This document shows positions 16,505 through 25,595 of a stretch of 64,000 bases of DNA, in pieces. This DNA is from Streptomyces acidiscabies. Its GTDB lineage: Bacteria > Actinomycetota > Actinomycetes > Streptomycetales > Streptomycetaceae. The stretch's first letter is position 1. The number at the start of each line of letters is the position of its first letter. Under the pieces are notes generated by a model that saw only the letters and a program-made list of their open reading frames with translations, ran no database searches and was not told the origin of the DNA. The stretch covers positions 2,500,001 through 2,564,000 of the forward strand of contig NZ_JAGJBY010000001.1 of the NCBI RefSeq assembly GCF_020010905.1. Direction: 5' to 3'. The translations under genes were made by a program, and so were the position numbers.

Positions 16505-18259
16505 ATGTCGCAATCGCCGACCGACCGGACCACCCGCGAAGCGAGCGGTGCCGTCGTGCCGGTCCTCGCCTTCGCGGGCATCGTCGTCGCGGTCATGCAG
16601 ACCCTGCTCGTCCCCGTGATCAAGGACCTGCCGCAACTGCTGAGCACCGCGCCCTCCAACGCGACCTGGGTGCTCACCTCCACCCTCCTGTCCGGCGCCG
16701 TCGCCACGCCGATCATGGGGCGCCTCGGTGACCTCACGGGCAAGCGGCGGATGCTCATCGCGAGCCTGTCCGTCATGGTCGTCGGCTCGCTGGTCAGCGC
16801 CGTCACCAGCGATCTGCTGATGATGATCGTCGGACGGACCCTCCAGGGGTTCGCGATGGGCGCGATCCCGCTGGGCATCGGGCTCATGCGGGACATGCTG
16901 CCCCGCGAGAAGCTCGGCTCCGCCATGGCGCTGATGAGTTCCTCCATCGGCGTCGGGGGCGGGCTCGCGCTGCCTGCCGCCGCGCTCGTCGCGCAGCATG
17001 CCGACTGGCACGCCCTCTTCTACGGTTCCGCCGGGCTCGGTGTGCTGTCGATCGTCCTGACGCTGCTTGTCGTGCCCGAGTCGCCGATGCGGGCCGAGGG
17101 GTCGTTCGACCTGCCTGGCGCGCTGGGACTTTCCGCCGGGCTCGTGCTGCTGCTTCTGCCCATCACCAAGGGGAGCGACTGGGGGTGGGCTTCCGGTACG
17201 ACCCTCGGGCTGTTCGCCGCCGCCGTCGTCATCCTCGTGCTGTGGGGGCTGTACGAGCTGCGCGTCTCCGCTCCGCTGGTCGACCTGCGCACCACCGCCC
17301 GGCGTGAGGTCCTGCTCACGAACCTCGCGTCCATCATGGTCGGCGTCAGCTTCTACGTCGTCTCGCTCGTCCTGCCCCAGCTTCTTCAGCTGCCCACCGC
17401 CACCGGGTACGGGCTCGGGCAGTCCATGGTCGTCGCCGGTCTGCTCGTCGCTCCGCTCGGGCTGACCATGATGTTCACCGCGCCCGTGTACGCGCGGATC
17501 TCCGCGAAGTACGGGCCCAAGGTCACGCTCATCCTCGGGCTGCTGATCATCGCGATCGGGTACGGGGCCGGGCTCGGGCTCATGAGCGCCGCCTGGCAGA
17601 GCGCCGTCATCGCCGTTGTGCTGGGGGCCGGGATCGGGCTCGCCTACTCCTCGCTGCCCGCGCTGATCGTGGGGGCCGTTCCCGCGTCCGAGACGGGGGC
17701 CGCGAACGGGCTCAACACGCTCATGCGGTCCATCGGGACGTCCGTGTCCAGCGCCGTCATCGGGATGGTCCTCGCGAACACCGCGAACCATGTGGGGGGC
17801 GTTGCGATTCCTACGATGCATGGGTTCCGGGTTTCCTTCCTCATCGCCGCCGCCGCTGTTGCTGTGGGGCTAGTGTTCGCGTTGTTCCTGCCGGGGCGGG
17901 TTGCTCCGCAGGGGCAGCAGACTCAGTTGCGGGCCAGCAGTGAGGAGGAGGCGAACCTTGCTCATGCGGAGGAGGTTCTGCATGGGTTCCGGGGGCGTGT
18001 GGTCTCCGCTTCCGGTGAGGCTGTTGCTCGGGCCAAGGTGACGCTCATCGATCGGCGGGGGCGGCAGGCCGGGTCTGCCGTGTCCGGTGAGGATGGGCGG
18101 TACTCGGTGGCTGTGCCGGGGTCGGGGGCGTATGTCCTTGCCGCGAAGGCTGTGGGGCATGGGCCGTTGGCTTCGCCGGCCAGCCATGTGGGTGAGAACG
18201 CGGTGGAGTTGGATCTGGCGTTGCCTGCGGGCGAGGGAGTTGTTTCCTCCGTTCAGTAG
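16505..18259 (+). CDS. MFS exporter with C-terminal carboxypeptidase-regulatory-like domain
   Basis: The 584-residue protein has an N-terminal ~490-residue MFS unit (SGAVATPIMGRLGDLTGKRR is the motif A loop; about 14 helices). It is followed by a soluble ~85-residue beta-sandwich of carboxypeptidase regulatory-like type (GFRGRVVSASGEAVARAKVT, GEDGRYSVAVPGSGAYVLAA). ATG 16505 follows GGAGG; an in-frame upstream extension to 16349 lacks a ribosome site. The fused domain is unusual for an exporter and, given helix number, is probably cytosolic; its role is unknown. Codon use turns T/G-rich in the fused domain. Confidence 0.87.
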   Translation: MSQSPTDRTTREASGAVVPVLAFAGIVVAVMQTLLVPVIKDLPQLLSTAPSNATWVLTSTLLSGAVATPIMGRLGDLTGKRRMLIASLSVMVVGSLVSAVTSDLLMMIVGRTLQGFAMGAIPLGIGLMRDMLPREKLGSAMALMSSSIGVGGGLALPAAALVAQHADWHALFYGSAGLGVLSIVLTLLVVPESPMRAEGSFDLPGALGLSAGLVLLLLPITKGSDWGWASGTTLGLFAAAVVILVLWGLYELRVSAPLVDLRTTARREVLLTNLASIMVGVSFYVVSLVLPQLLQLPTATGYGLGQSMVVAGLLVAPLGLTMMFTAPVYARISAKYGPKVTLILGLLIIAIGYGAGLGLMSAAWQSAVIAVVLGAGIGLAYSSLPALIVGAVPASETGAANGLNTLMRSIGTSVSSAVIGMVLANTANHVGGVAIPTMHGFRVSFLIAAAAVAVGLVFALFLPGRVAPQGQQTQLRASSEEEANLAHAEEVLHGFRGRVVSASGEAVARAKVTLIDRRGRQAGSAVSGEDGRYSVAVPGSGAYVLAAKAVGHGPLASPASHVGENAVELDLALPAGEGVVSSVQ

Positions 18260-18300
18260 GGGGTGGGTGGGGGGCTGTGTGACGGGCCGCAGGCTGTGTG

Positions 18301-18340
18301 TGGCTGGTCGCGCAGTTCCCCGCGCCCCTTTGGGGCGCGC
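18301..18340. repeat. Streptomyces dispersed repeat, copy 3
   Basis: TGGCTGGTCGCGCAGTTCCC begins the same element found at 6141 and 6215. It ends in a perfect 8-bp stem, CGCGCCCC (18321-18328) with GGGGCGCG (18332-18339) around TTT, a probable terminator for the MFS gene that stops at 18259. Confidence 0.8.
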
Positions 18341-18412
18341 TGTTGTCAGGGTGTTGGGGAGTGGACGTCGGTGAGCGGGACCGTTTTTCGTAGTGAGGAT
18401 CTGCCTTCTTAG

Positions 18413-19183
<771 letters not shown>

Positions 19184-19264
19184 ACTCCCCCTGTCCGCAA
19201 GCCCAGTTGGCCCCCTTTGTCCCAGCTCGGCCCGGTAAAATGATCTAGTGGGGAAGGAGCCCGG

Positions 19265-19999
19265 ATGGACCGGAACATACGTACCGTCGACGACGTCCTC
19301 GACCTGCTGGACACCCTCTTCGCCCCCGGAGCCGACCGGTGGACCGACCAGGCCGGCGACTGGTGGGACAGCTTCTACGCGGACCGCTCCCGCCCCGTCC
19401 CCTTCTTCGTCGACAAGCCCGACGAAAACCTCGCCGCCCTCCTCGAACAGCGTGTCCTCACCGGCGGCCGAGCCCTCGAACTCGGCTGCGGCCCCGGCCG
19501 CAACGCCCGCCACCTCGCGGCCCACGGCTACCAGGTCGACGCCGTCGACATCTCCCCGGCCGCGATCACCTGGGCCGAAGAGCGGGCCCGCGAGGCCGGC
19601 GCGGACGTCCGGTTCCACCTCGGCGACGCCTTCAAGCTCGTCGGCACGGAGCTGACGGGCCCCTACGACCTCGTCTACGACTCCGGCTGCTTCCATCACC
19701 TGCCTCCTCACCGCCGTATCAGCTACCTGCGTCTCCTGGACCGGGCACTCGCACCCGGCGGGTACTTCGGACTCACCTGCTTCGCCGCCGGCGCGATGGG
19801 CTCGGAACTCCCCGACGCCGACTTCTACCGGGAGGGCGCCCTCCAAGGCGGCCTCGCCTACACCGACGACTCCTTGCGCGGGATCTTCGGAGAGCTGACG
19901 GAGGTCGCGCTCCGGAGGATGCGGGAGGAGGGGGAGGGGTCCCCGTACTTCGGCAAGGCATTCTTGTGGGCGGCGTTGTTCCGTAAGGCCGTTCAGTAG
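19265..19999 (+). CDS. Class I SAM-dependent methyltransferase
   Basis: The 244-residue methyltransferase has ALELGCGPGRNARHLAA (motif I), VDAVDISPAAITWAEERA, YDLVYDSGCFHHLPPHRR and LAPGGYFGLTCFA. The N-terminal segment with WWDSFYADRSRPVPFFVDKPDENL resembles the tellurite-resistance/thiopurine-type small-molecule methyltransferases. It lies 81 bp after the preceding methyltransferase on the same strand. Substrate unknown. Confidence 0.84.
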   Translation: MDRNIRTVDDVLDLLDTLFAPGADRWTDQAGDWWDSFYADRSRPVPFFVDKPDENLAALLEQRVLTGGRALELGCGPGRNARHLAAHGYQVDAVDISPAAITWAEERAREAGADVRFHLGDAFKLVGTELTGPYDLVYDSGCFHHLPPHRRISYLRLLDRALAPGGYFGLTCFAAGAMGSELPDADFYREGALQGGLAYTDDSLRGIFGELTEVALRRMREEGEGSPYFGKAFLWAALFRKAVQ

Positions 20000-20179
20000 G
20001 CGGTTCGGTCGGCCGTTTCCGCCGGGCGGGTAACTCTTTCTGAGGCGGGGCCTCTTGTGGCTGAGGAACGGCTCGGAGGGCGGGAGCCCTCGTCCGGCCG
20101 AGGAGTTCCTCGGAGCGTGTGGCCCCTGTGCTGCCTAGGAGTTACTCGGAGCGTGGGAGCCGGCCTCGATCTCCCGCCG

Positions 20180-20869
20180 CTACAGCCACCCCTGCTGCCG
20201 TGCCTCCCGCAGTGCCTCCGTGCGGTTGCGGGTGCCTGTCTTTCCGATCGCCGCCGAGAGGTAGTTGCGGACCGTCGACTCCGACAGCCGCAGCCTCTCC
20301 GCGATGTCCGCCACCGTCGCCCCGTCCGCCGACGCCTCTAGCACCCCGCGCTCACGGGTCGTCAGCGGGTTCGGGCCGGACGCGAGGGCTGCCGCCGCCA
20401 GCGCCGGGTCCACCACCGTCTCCCCGGTCAGCACCCTTCTGATCGACTGCGCCAACTCCTCCACCGGACCGTCCTTCACCAGGAACCCCGCCGCCCCCGC
20501 GTCCATCGCCCGCCGCAGGTAACCCGGCCTGCCGAACGTCGTCAGGATCAGCACCCGGCAGTCCGGCACCTCGTCCCGCAGCTCCGCCGCCGCGTCCAAC
20601 CCGCTCTTGCCCGGCAGCTCGATGTCCAGCAGGGCCACATCGGGACGGCACATCAGCGCCGTGTCCACGATCACGTCCCCGGCGCCGATTTGCGCCACCA
20701 CCTCGATGTCCGGCTCCATCCCCAGCAGCAGCGCCAGCGCGCCCCGCATCATCCCCTGGTCCTCCGCGAGCAGTACCCGGATGGACCTCGCGGGACGGTG
20801 GCTGCTCGGCATCTCGCTCGCTGCCGGGTCCATCGGGGAGTACGGCGAGTTCAGGGGGCTGCTGGTCAC
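20180..20869 (-). CDS. NarL/LuxR-type response regulator, DesR-like
   Basis: The 229-residue regulator has a receiver domain (LLAEDQGMMRGAL; phospho-acceptor Asp in ALLDIELPGKSG; Lys in GFLVKDGPVEE) and a C-terminal LuxR helix-turn-helix (LTTRERGVLEASADGATVADIAERLRLSESTVRNYL, about residues 165-205). It overlaps the 3' end of the histidine kinase by 4 bp, so they form a coupled pair. Receiver and DNA-binding domains are complete. The targets are unknown; DesK/DesR-like systems often sense membrane or drug stress. Confidence 0.92.
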   Translation of the reverse strand: MTSSPLNSPYSPMDPAASEMPSSHRPARSIRVLLAEDQGMMRGALALLLGMEPDIEVVAQIGAGDVIVDTALMCRPDVALLDIELPGKSGLDAAAELRDEVPDCRVLILTTFGRPGYLRRAMDAGAAGFLVKDGPVEELAQSIRRVLTGETVVDPALAAAALASGPNPLTTRERGVLEASADGATVADIAERLRLSESTVRNYLSAAIGKTGTRNRTEALREARQQGWL

Positions 20870-23292
20870 GGGGACAGCCTAGGGCCGGGGCCCGAGGAGG
20901 GCGCGGTGTGACGGGGGTCCGGGGCGGGGCGCACGGTGTACACGCCCGGCGCACAGGGTTCGGGGTGCCAGCCGTCCACGCTTCCGGCACCGTGCACGGG
21001 GTCCCTCCGGGGGGTGCCGCCGTAATCCTCGGCTTCCGCCGGCAACTCCGCAGTCACCGTGAACCCACCCCGCACTCCCGGCCCGGCTTCCAGGGTTCCA
21101 CCGACTGCGGCGAGGCGTTCACGGAGCCCGATGAGGCCGGTGCCGCGTGTGGGGGTGTCGGGGGGTGAGGTGTCTTGGGCGGGGGTGCGGATGGGGGGTG
21201 AGGGGGTTGGGGCGGGGGGTTCGGTGGTGGTCGGGGTGTCGGTTGTTGAGGAATCCGCGCCAGCGCCAGCTGAGGTGCCGGTCGTCGGAGATCCCGTGTC
21301 GGCGGTGGCCGAGGTGCCGTCTGCTGCGGAAGCCGCGCCAGCGCCGACCGGGGTGCCGGTGGTCGGGGTATCTGTGCCAGCGGTGGCCGAAGTGCCGGTC
21401 ACTGCGGAAGCCGTGCCGGCGCTGGTCGGGGTGCCGGTGCTAGTGGCTGAGGCACCGGTCGTTGGGGAACCTGTGCTGGCGCCGGTCGAGGTGTCGGTGG
21501 TGGTCGAGGTGCCGGCTGTTGAGGAATCCGCGTCGGCGTTGGCTGAGGTGCCGGTCGCTGGAGACCCCGTGTCGGCGGTGGCCGGGGTGCCGGTGGTCGG
21601 GGAACCGGTGCTGACGGTGGCTGAGGTGCCGGTCGTTGGGGAACCTGCGTCGGTGGTGGTCGGGGTGTCGGTTGTTGAGGAATCCGCGCCAGCGCCAGCT
21701 GAGGTGCCGGTCGCTGGAGACCCCGTGTCGGCGGTGGCCAAGGCGCCGTTCGCTGCGGAAGCCGAGCCAGCGCCAGCCGGGGTGCCGGTCGTCCCGGAAC
21801 CCGTGCCGGAGCTGTCAGCGGCGCTCGGCGTCCCAGTCGCCGAGGCAGCTGTGCCGGAAGTGCCGGGCGCTCCGGCGCTGGTCGAGCCGTCCGAGCTGAG
21901 GGCGTCGAGATTCTGGCCCAGGGCCTCGGTGGCTGGCGTGCTCAGACCTGGGCCGTCGAGCCTCCGCCCACCGCTCCCCGAGACACCGTCGGCCTCCATG
22001 GCGCCGCTGGTCCCTGAGACGCTGCTGGCCCTCGTCACACCGTCAGTTCCTGAGGCACCGCCTGCCCTTGAGGTGCCGCTGACCCCTGAGGAACCGTTGA
22101 CCTCCGAGGCGCCGCCAACCCCCGTGACGCCACCGGTTCCTGAGGCACCGCCTGTCCCTGAGGTGCCACTGACCCCTGAGGTGCCACTGACCCCCGAGGC
22201 GCCGCCAACCCCCGTGACGCCACCGGTTCCCGAGACACCACCACCCCCCAAACCCCCGCCCACCCGAACCACCCCGCCCCGCTTCGGCACCACCCCGTCA
22301 TCCGTCACCGTCAACCGCACCCGCCCCGAACCCCCCGTCAACTCGATCGCGCAATTCCTCGCCCCGCTGTGCCGGACGATGTTGGTGACCGCCTCGCGGA
22401 CCACCCAGCCCAGGAGGGCCGCTGTGTGAGGGGACAGGGGTGGGCCGGATTCTGTGATCGTCGGGGTGATGCCGGCGGTCGCGAGGGTCGAGCGGGAGCG
22501 GGCCAGTTCGGTCGTGAAGCTGCTCTCCCGGTAGCCGGTGACCGCCTCGCGGATCTCCGTCAGGGCCTGGCGGCCCACCGACTCGATGTCCGTGATCTGG
22601 ACCAGGGCCGCGTCCAGGTTCCTGGGTGCCAGGCGGCGGGCGGCCTCCGACTTCACGACGATCACCGAGAGGGTGTGGCCCAACAGGTCGTGCAGGTCAC
22701 GGGAGAAGCGGAGCCGCTCCTTCTCCACCGCGCGCCGGGCGAGTTCCTCGCGGGCGGAGCGCAGTTCACGGACCGTGTCCGTGAGGGAGAGGACGGCCGC
22801 CGTCACCAGCGTCGAGATCCAGGTCGCGTACGCCGTGTCGAGGCTGCCCCAGCCCTCGCGCACCACACCGACCGTGCCGGAGAGGGCCGTCAGGGCGAGG
22901 CTCGCCCAGCGCAGGTGCGGCATCCTGATCGCCGCGCCCGTCGCGAGGCCGAGCAGCGGGAAGAACAGCAGCCAGGTGCCGCCGTATCCCAGAGCCAGCG
23001 CGCAGGTGATCAGGGTCAGCAGCGCGAGCGCCACCCTCGTCGACGTCGCCTCCCTGGTCTCCCGGAGAAAGGCGCGGAAGACGACGTAGATATAGAGCGA
23101 GTTGAAGGCGAGCAGACCCAGACCGCCGACCACCGGGTTCGGGGTCTCGGGCTGGAAGAGATTGGAGAAGGCGCCGAGCCCGATCAACAGCCAGGGCAGC
23201 ATGCTGAAGCCGCTGAGCGCGAAGTCCTTGGACTCCCTGGCTCTCCCTGTCCCGCATTTCCTGTACATCCCGCGAGTCCCCCGTCCGGCCAT
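20866..23292 (-). CDS. DesK-type sensor histidine kinase with large repeat insertion in the ATPase domain
   Basis: The 808-residue kinase is about twice the usual ~400. About five TM helices (residues ~28-165) come first, then the HisKA_3 H-box RFSRDLHDLLGHTLS (His near 200) and the N-box REAVTNIVRHSGA. The D-box TVTDDG lies near residue 331, but the expected G-box GTGLIGLRERLAAVGG comes only at about 717. Between them is ~380 residues of Gly/Ser/Thr/Ala repeats (21160-22270). The reading frame is open throughout. The start may be 23292 or the internal Met nine residues later. It is coupled to the response regulator by a 4-bp overlap. The insertion sits in the ATP lid, so nucleotide binding may still be possible. 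Confidence 0.9.
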   Translation of the reverse strand: MAGRGTRGMYRKCGTGRARESKDFALSGFSMLPWLLIGLGAFSNLFQPETPNPVVGGLGLLAFNSLYIYVVFRAFLRETREATSTRVALALLTLITCALALGYGGTWLLFFPLLGLATGAAIRMPHLRWASLALTALSGTVGVVREGWGSLDTAYATWISTLVTAAVLSLTDTVRELRSAREELARRAVEKERLRFSRDLHDLLGHTLSVIVVKSEAARRLAPRNLDAALVQITDIESVGRQALTEIREAVTGYRESSFTTELARSRSTLATAGITPTITESGPPLSPHTAALLGWVVREAVTNIVRHSGARNCAIELTGGSGRVRLTVTDDGVVPKRGGVVRVGGGLGGGGVSGTGGVTGVGGASGVSGTSGVSGTSGTGGASGTGGVTGVGGASEVNGSSGVSGTSRAGGASGTDGVTRASSVSGTSGAMEADGVSGSGGRRLDGPGLSTPATEALGQNLDALSSDGSTSAGAPGTSGTAASATGTPSAADSSGTGSGTTGTPAGAGSASAANGALATADTGSPATGTSAGAGADSSTTDTPTTTDAGSPTTGTSATVSTGSPTTGTPATADTGSPATGTSANADADSSTAGTSTTTDTSTGASTGSPTTGASATSTGTPTSAGTASAVTGTSATAGTDTPTTGTPVGAGAASAADGTSATADTGSPTTGTSAGAGADSSTTDTPTTTEPPAPTPSPPIRTPAQDTSPPDTPTRGTGLIGLRERLAAVGGTLEAGPGVRGGFTVTAELPAEAEDYGGTPRRDPVHGAGSVDGWHPEPCAPGVYTVRPAPDPRHTAPSSGPGPRLSP
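21160..22270. repeat. Degenerate in-frame repeat array inside the histidine kinase gene
   Basis: About 1.1 kb of imperfect short repeats, coding units of roughly 12 residues such as ADTGSPTTGTSA, runs in frame. Longer duplications are superimposed: the segment starting at 21222 recurs at 21651 (offset 429 bp = 143 codons) with about 65 nearly identical bases. The half nearest the D-box is Gly/Val/Ser-rich (SGTGGVTGVGGAS); the other half is Thr/Ser/Ala-rich. All visible periods are multiples of three, so frame has been maintained. Confidence 0.85.
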
Positions 23293-23508
23293 GTGCTGCG
23301 CCGCCGATTGCTGTGAGTCACGACGCTACGCGCCTCCCACCAGCGCCCGACAGAACCGTCCGTACCGACTCCAGCAGTACAAATGTCACTGCCCCTCGGC
23401 ACACCCCTCCTCCCGGCCCCGGCCACCGCCCTCGACCCCGCAGCCCGAATCTGATGACTCGTCAGGAGCCTTCACAATCAAACTGCCCTCGGCTATACCT
23501 AGGGCGCC

Positions 23509-23530
23509 GGACTGGAACAGGTTCCAGTCC
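23509..23530. promoter_or_regulatory. KstR-type operator 4 (exact consensus, longest palindrome)
   Basis: The core TGGAACAGGTTCCA (23513-23526) fits TnnAACnnGTTnnA exactly. The inverted repeat extends to ten-base arms GGACTGGAAC/GTTCCAGTCC. It is the most symmetric of the four sites. It lies 102 bp before the MaoC/ADH/SDR operon in a 339-bp gap that otherwise shows no gene; the rest of the gap upstream contains only the divergent histidine-kinase promoter region. Confidence 0.8.
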
Positions 23531-23631
23531 GACCACGACGACCTCGGTGCGGCCGACGGTGCGGACAGCCGTACCGAGGTCTTGGACCCACCGCACCAGC
23601 GCTCCGCACCGACGCCCCCCAGGGAGCCCCC

Positions 23632-24495
23632 GTGCCCATCGACGCAGCCGCAGCCCTCGCCGCCACCCCCCGCACCGGCGAGATCACCTGGACCCGCAAG
23701 GACGTGCAGCTCTACCACCTGGGCATCGGCGCCGGCACCCCCGCCACCGACCCGGACGAACTGCGCTACACCCTGGAATCCCGCCTGCACGTCCTCCCGA
23801 GCTTCGCGACGGTCGCGGGAAACGGCTCGCCCGGAGTGATCAGCGGCCTGTCGATGCCGGGAGTCGACGTCGACCTGTCCCAAGTCCTGCACGGCGGCCA
23901 GTCGTTGACGATCCACCGCCCGATCCCGGCAGAGGGAACCGCCACCGCGACGGGCCGCATCGCGGCCGTGTACGACAAGGGCAAGGCGGCCGTCCTCGTC
24001 ATGCGCACCGAAGTCACCGACGCCGAAGGCCCGTTGTGGACCGGCGACGCACACATCTTCGTACGCGGCGAAGGCGGCTGGGGCGGCGAGCGCGGCCCCT
24101 CCGGTCGCCTCGAACCCCCCACCGGGGAACCGGACTTGACCGTAGAGCGCGAGATCCGCGAGGACCAGGCCCTCCTGTACCGCCTCTCCGGCGACCACAA
24201 CCCCCTGCACGCGGACCCCGACTTCGCGAAGCGTGCCGGGTTCGAACGGCCCATCCTGCACGGCCTGTGCACGTACGGCATGACGCTGAAGGCCGTCGTG
24301 GACGCGGTGTTGGACGGGGACGTGAGCCAAGTCCGGTCGTACGACACGAGGTTCGCCGGGGTCGTGTACCCGGGCGAGACGCTGCGCGTCCGCATGTGGC
24401 GCGGCGAGGGGGCCGTACGCGTCGCGGTGAGCGCCGCCGAACGCGGCGACGCGCCCGTGCTCGCCGACACGATCGTCCAACACGCCTTGATCTGA
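23632..24495 (+). CDS. MaoC-family double-hotdog enoyl-CoA hydratase
   Basis: The 287-residue product has two hotdog halves. The catalytic hydratase-2 motif YRLSGDHNPLHADPDFAKRA with Asp/His dyad lies in the second half (residues ~185-210), followed by PILHGLCTYG. The length and fold match the hydratase-2 domain of peroxisomal multifunctional enzyme 2 and mycobacterial Rv3538, which hydrate trans-2-enoyl-CoA in side-chain beta-oxidation of sterols. The GTG at 23632 starts PIDAAAALA, as in homologues. An exact KstR operator precedes it, and it heads an operon with an alcohol dehydrogenase (14-bp gap) and an SDR. Confidence 0.89.
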   Translation: MPIDAAAALAATPRTGEITWTRKDVQLYHLGIGAGTPATDPDELRYTLESRLHVLPSFATVAGNGSPGVISGLSMPGVDVDLSQVLHGGQSLTIHRPIPAEGTATATGRIAAVYDKGKAAVLVMRTEVTDAEGPLWTGDAHIFVRGEGGWGGERGPSGRLEPPTGEPDLTVEREIREDQALLYRLSGDHNPLHADPDFAKRAGFERPILHGLCTYGMTLKAVVDAVLDGDVSQVRSYDTRFAGVVYPGETLRVRMWRGEGAVRVAVSAAERGDAPVLADTIVQHALI

Positions 24496-24509
24496 GGGGA
24501 GTCGCGCCC

Positions 24510-25586
24510 ATGCGCGCAGCCGTACTGCACGAGATCGGTCAGGACAAGCTGGAGGTCCTCGACGACGTCGAGGCCGTGGGGTTCGGGCCCGGCAGGGTGA
24601 GGGTCCGGGTGCGGGCGACGGGCCTGTGCCACTCGGACCTGTCCGCGATGAGCGGGGTGCTGCCGCAGCCGGGGCCGTTCGTGCCGGGGCATGAGGGCGC
24701 GGGCGAGATCCTCGAAGTCGGGGAGGGCGTACGGAACTTGAAGGCCGGGGACCGGGTCGTCGTGTGCTGGCTGCCCGCCTGCGGTGCCTGTCCCGCCTGC
24801 AAACGCGGCCAGACCGAGCTGTGCCTCGCCGGGTTCATGAACGCGGGAACCCCCAACTTCCGCCGCCCCGCCGGGGATGTGTTCGGGTTCGCGGGGACCG
24901 GCACGTTCGCCGAGGAGGTCGTCGTCGACGCCGGGTGCGCGGTACCGATCCCCGAGGACGTGCCCTTCGACATCGCCGCGCTCATCGGCTGCGGGGTGAC
25001 CACGGGACTCGGCGCCGCCCTCAACACCGCTGACGTGGAAGCCGGTTCGTCCGTCGCCGTGATCGGCTGCGGGGGTGTCGGGATCTCCGCGATCCAGGGC
25101 GCGCGGCTCAAGGGGGCCGCCGAGATCGTCGCCGTCGACCCGGTCGAGTCCCGGCGCGAGGCGGCGCTCAAGTTCGGTGCCACGAAGGCGGTTTCGCCCG
25201 ACGAGCTGCCCGGCATGAAGCAACTGGTCACCGGGGGCGAGGGGTTCGACTACGTCTTCGAGGTCGTCGGCCGGTCCGCCACCGCGCGCACCGCCTACGA
25301 GAACACCCGGCGCGGCGGCACCCTCGTCGTCGTCGGCGCCGGTGCGATGGACGACTTCCTCCAACTCAACATGTTCGAGCTGTTCTTCGACGAGAAGCGG
25401 ATCCTGCCGTCCATGTACGGCGGCGGTGACGTCCTGCGTTCCTACGAGCGGACCATCGCCCTCTGGCGTGCCGGGCGCATCGACCTTGAGGGCCTCATCA
25501 CGCACCGGGTCCCGCTCGCCGACATCAACGAGGCCCTCGACCAGATGCGCACCGGGACCGCTCTGCGGACCTGCATAGAGATCTGA
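24510..25586 (+). CDS. Zinc-dependent alcohol dehydrogenase (MDR family)
   Basis: This 358-residue MDR protein has catalytic zinc ligands (Cys in GLCHSDLS, the GHEGAGEI histidine) and the structural four-Cys zinc cluster in CGACPACKRGQTELC. The Rossmann motif is VAVIGCGGVGISAIQGA, with the adenine-ribose acidic residue in VAVDPVESRR suggesting NAD. It resembles class III/mycobacterial AdhD-type enzymes. ATG 24510 follows GAGGGGAG. It is the second gene of the KstR-operator-led operon and may oxidise a sterol-side-chain alcohol, or supply the aldehyde oxidised by the enzyme at 4422 (inferred). Confidence 0.9.
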   Translation: MRAAVLHEIGQDKLEVLDDVEAVGFGPGRVRVRVRATGLCHSDLSAMSGVLPQPGPFVPGHEGAGEILEVGEGVRNLKAGDRVVVCWLPACGACPACKRGQTELCLAGFMNAGTPNFRRPAGDVFGFAGTGTFAEEVVVDAGCAVPIPEDVPFDIAALIGCGVTTGLGAALNTADVEAGSSVAVIGCGGVGISAIQGARLKGAAEIVAVDPVESRREAALKFGATKAVSPDELPGMKQLVTGGEGFDYVFEVVGRSATARTAYENTRRGGTLVVVGAGAMDDFLQLNMFELFFDEKRILPSMYGGGDVLRSYERTIALWRAGRIDLEGLITHRVPLADINEALDQMRTGTALRTCIEI

Positions 25587-25595
25587 GGAACCGTC

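Noticed and set aside
14532..16619. Plus-strand open frame of ~700 codons across the amidase and MFS genes
   Set aside because: Arg/Gly/Gln-rich low-complexity translation typical of high-GC antisense frames; the minus strand carries recognised amidase and MFS proteins.
21160..22270. CRISPR-like array
   Set aside because: Units are contiguous, degenerate, coding and in multiples of three; there are no uniform repeats with unique spacers.
21059..22429. Plus-strand Val/Pro/Glu-rich 456-codon frame in the repeat region
   Set aside because: The array is open on both strands because of its composition; the minus-strand frame joins intact kinase D-box and G-box, so it is the coding one.
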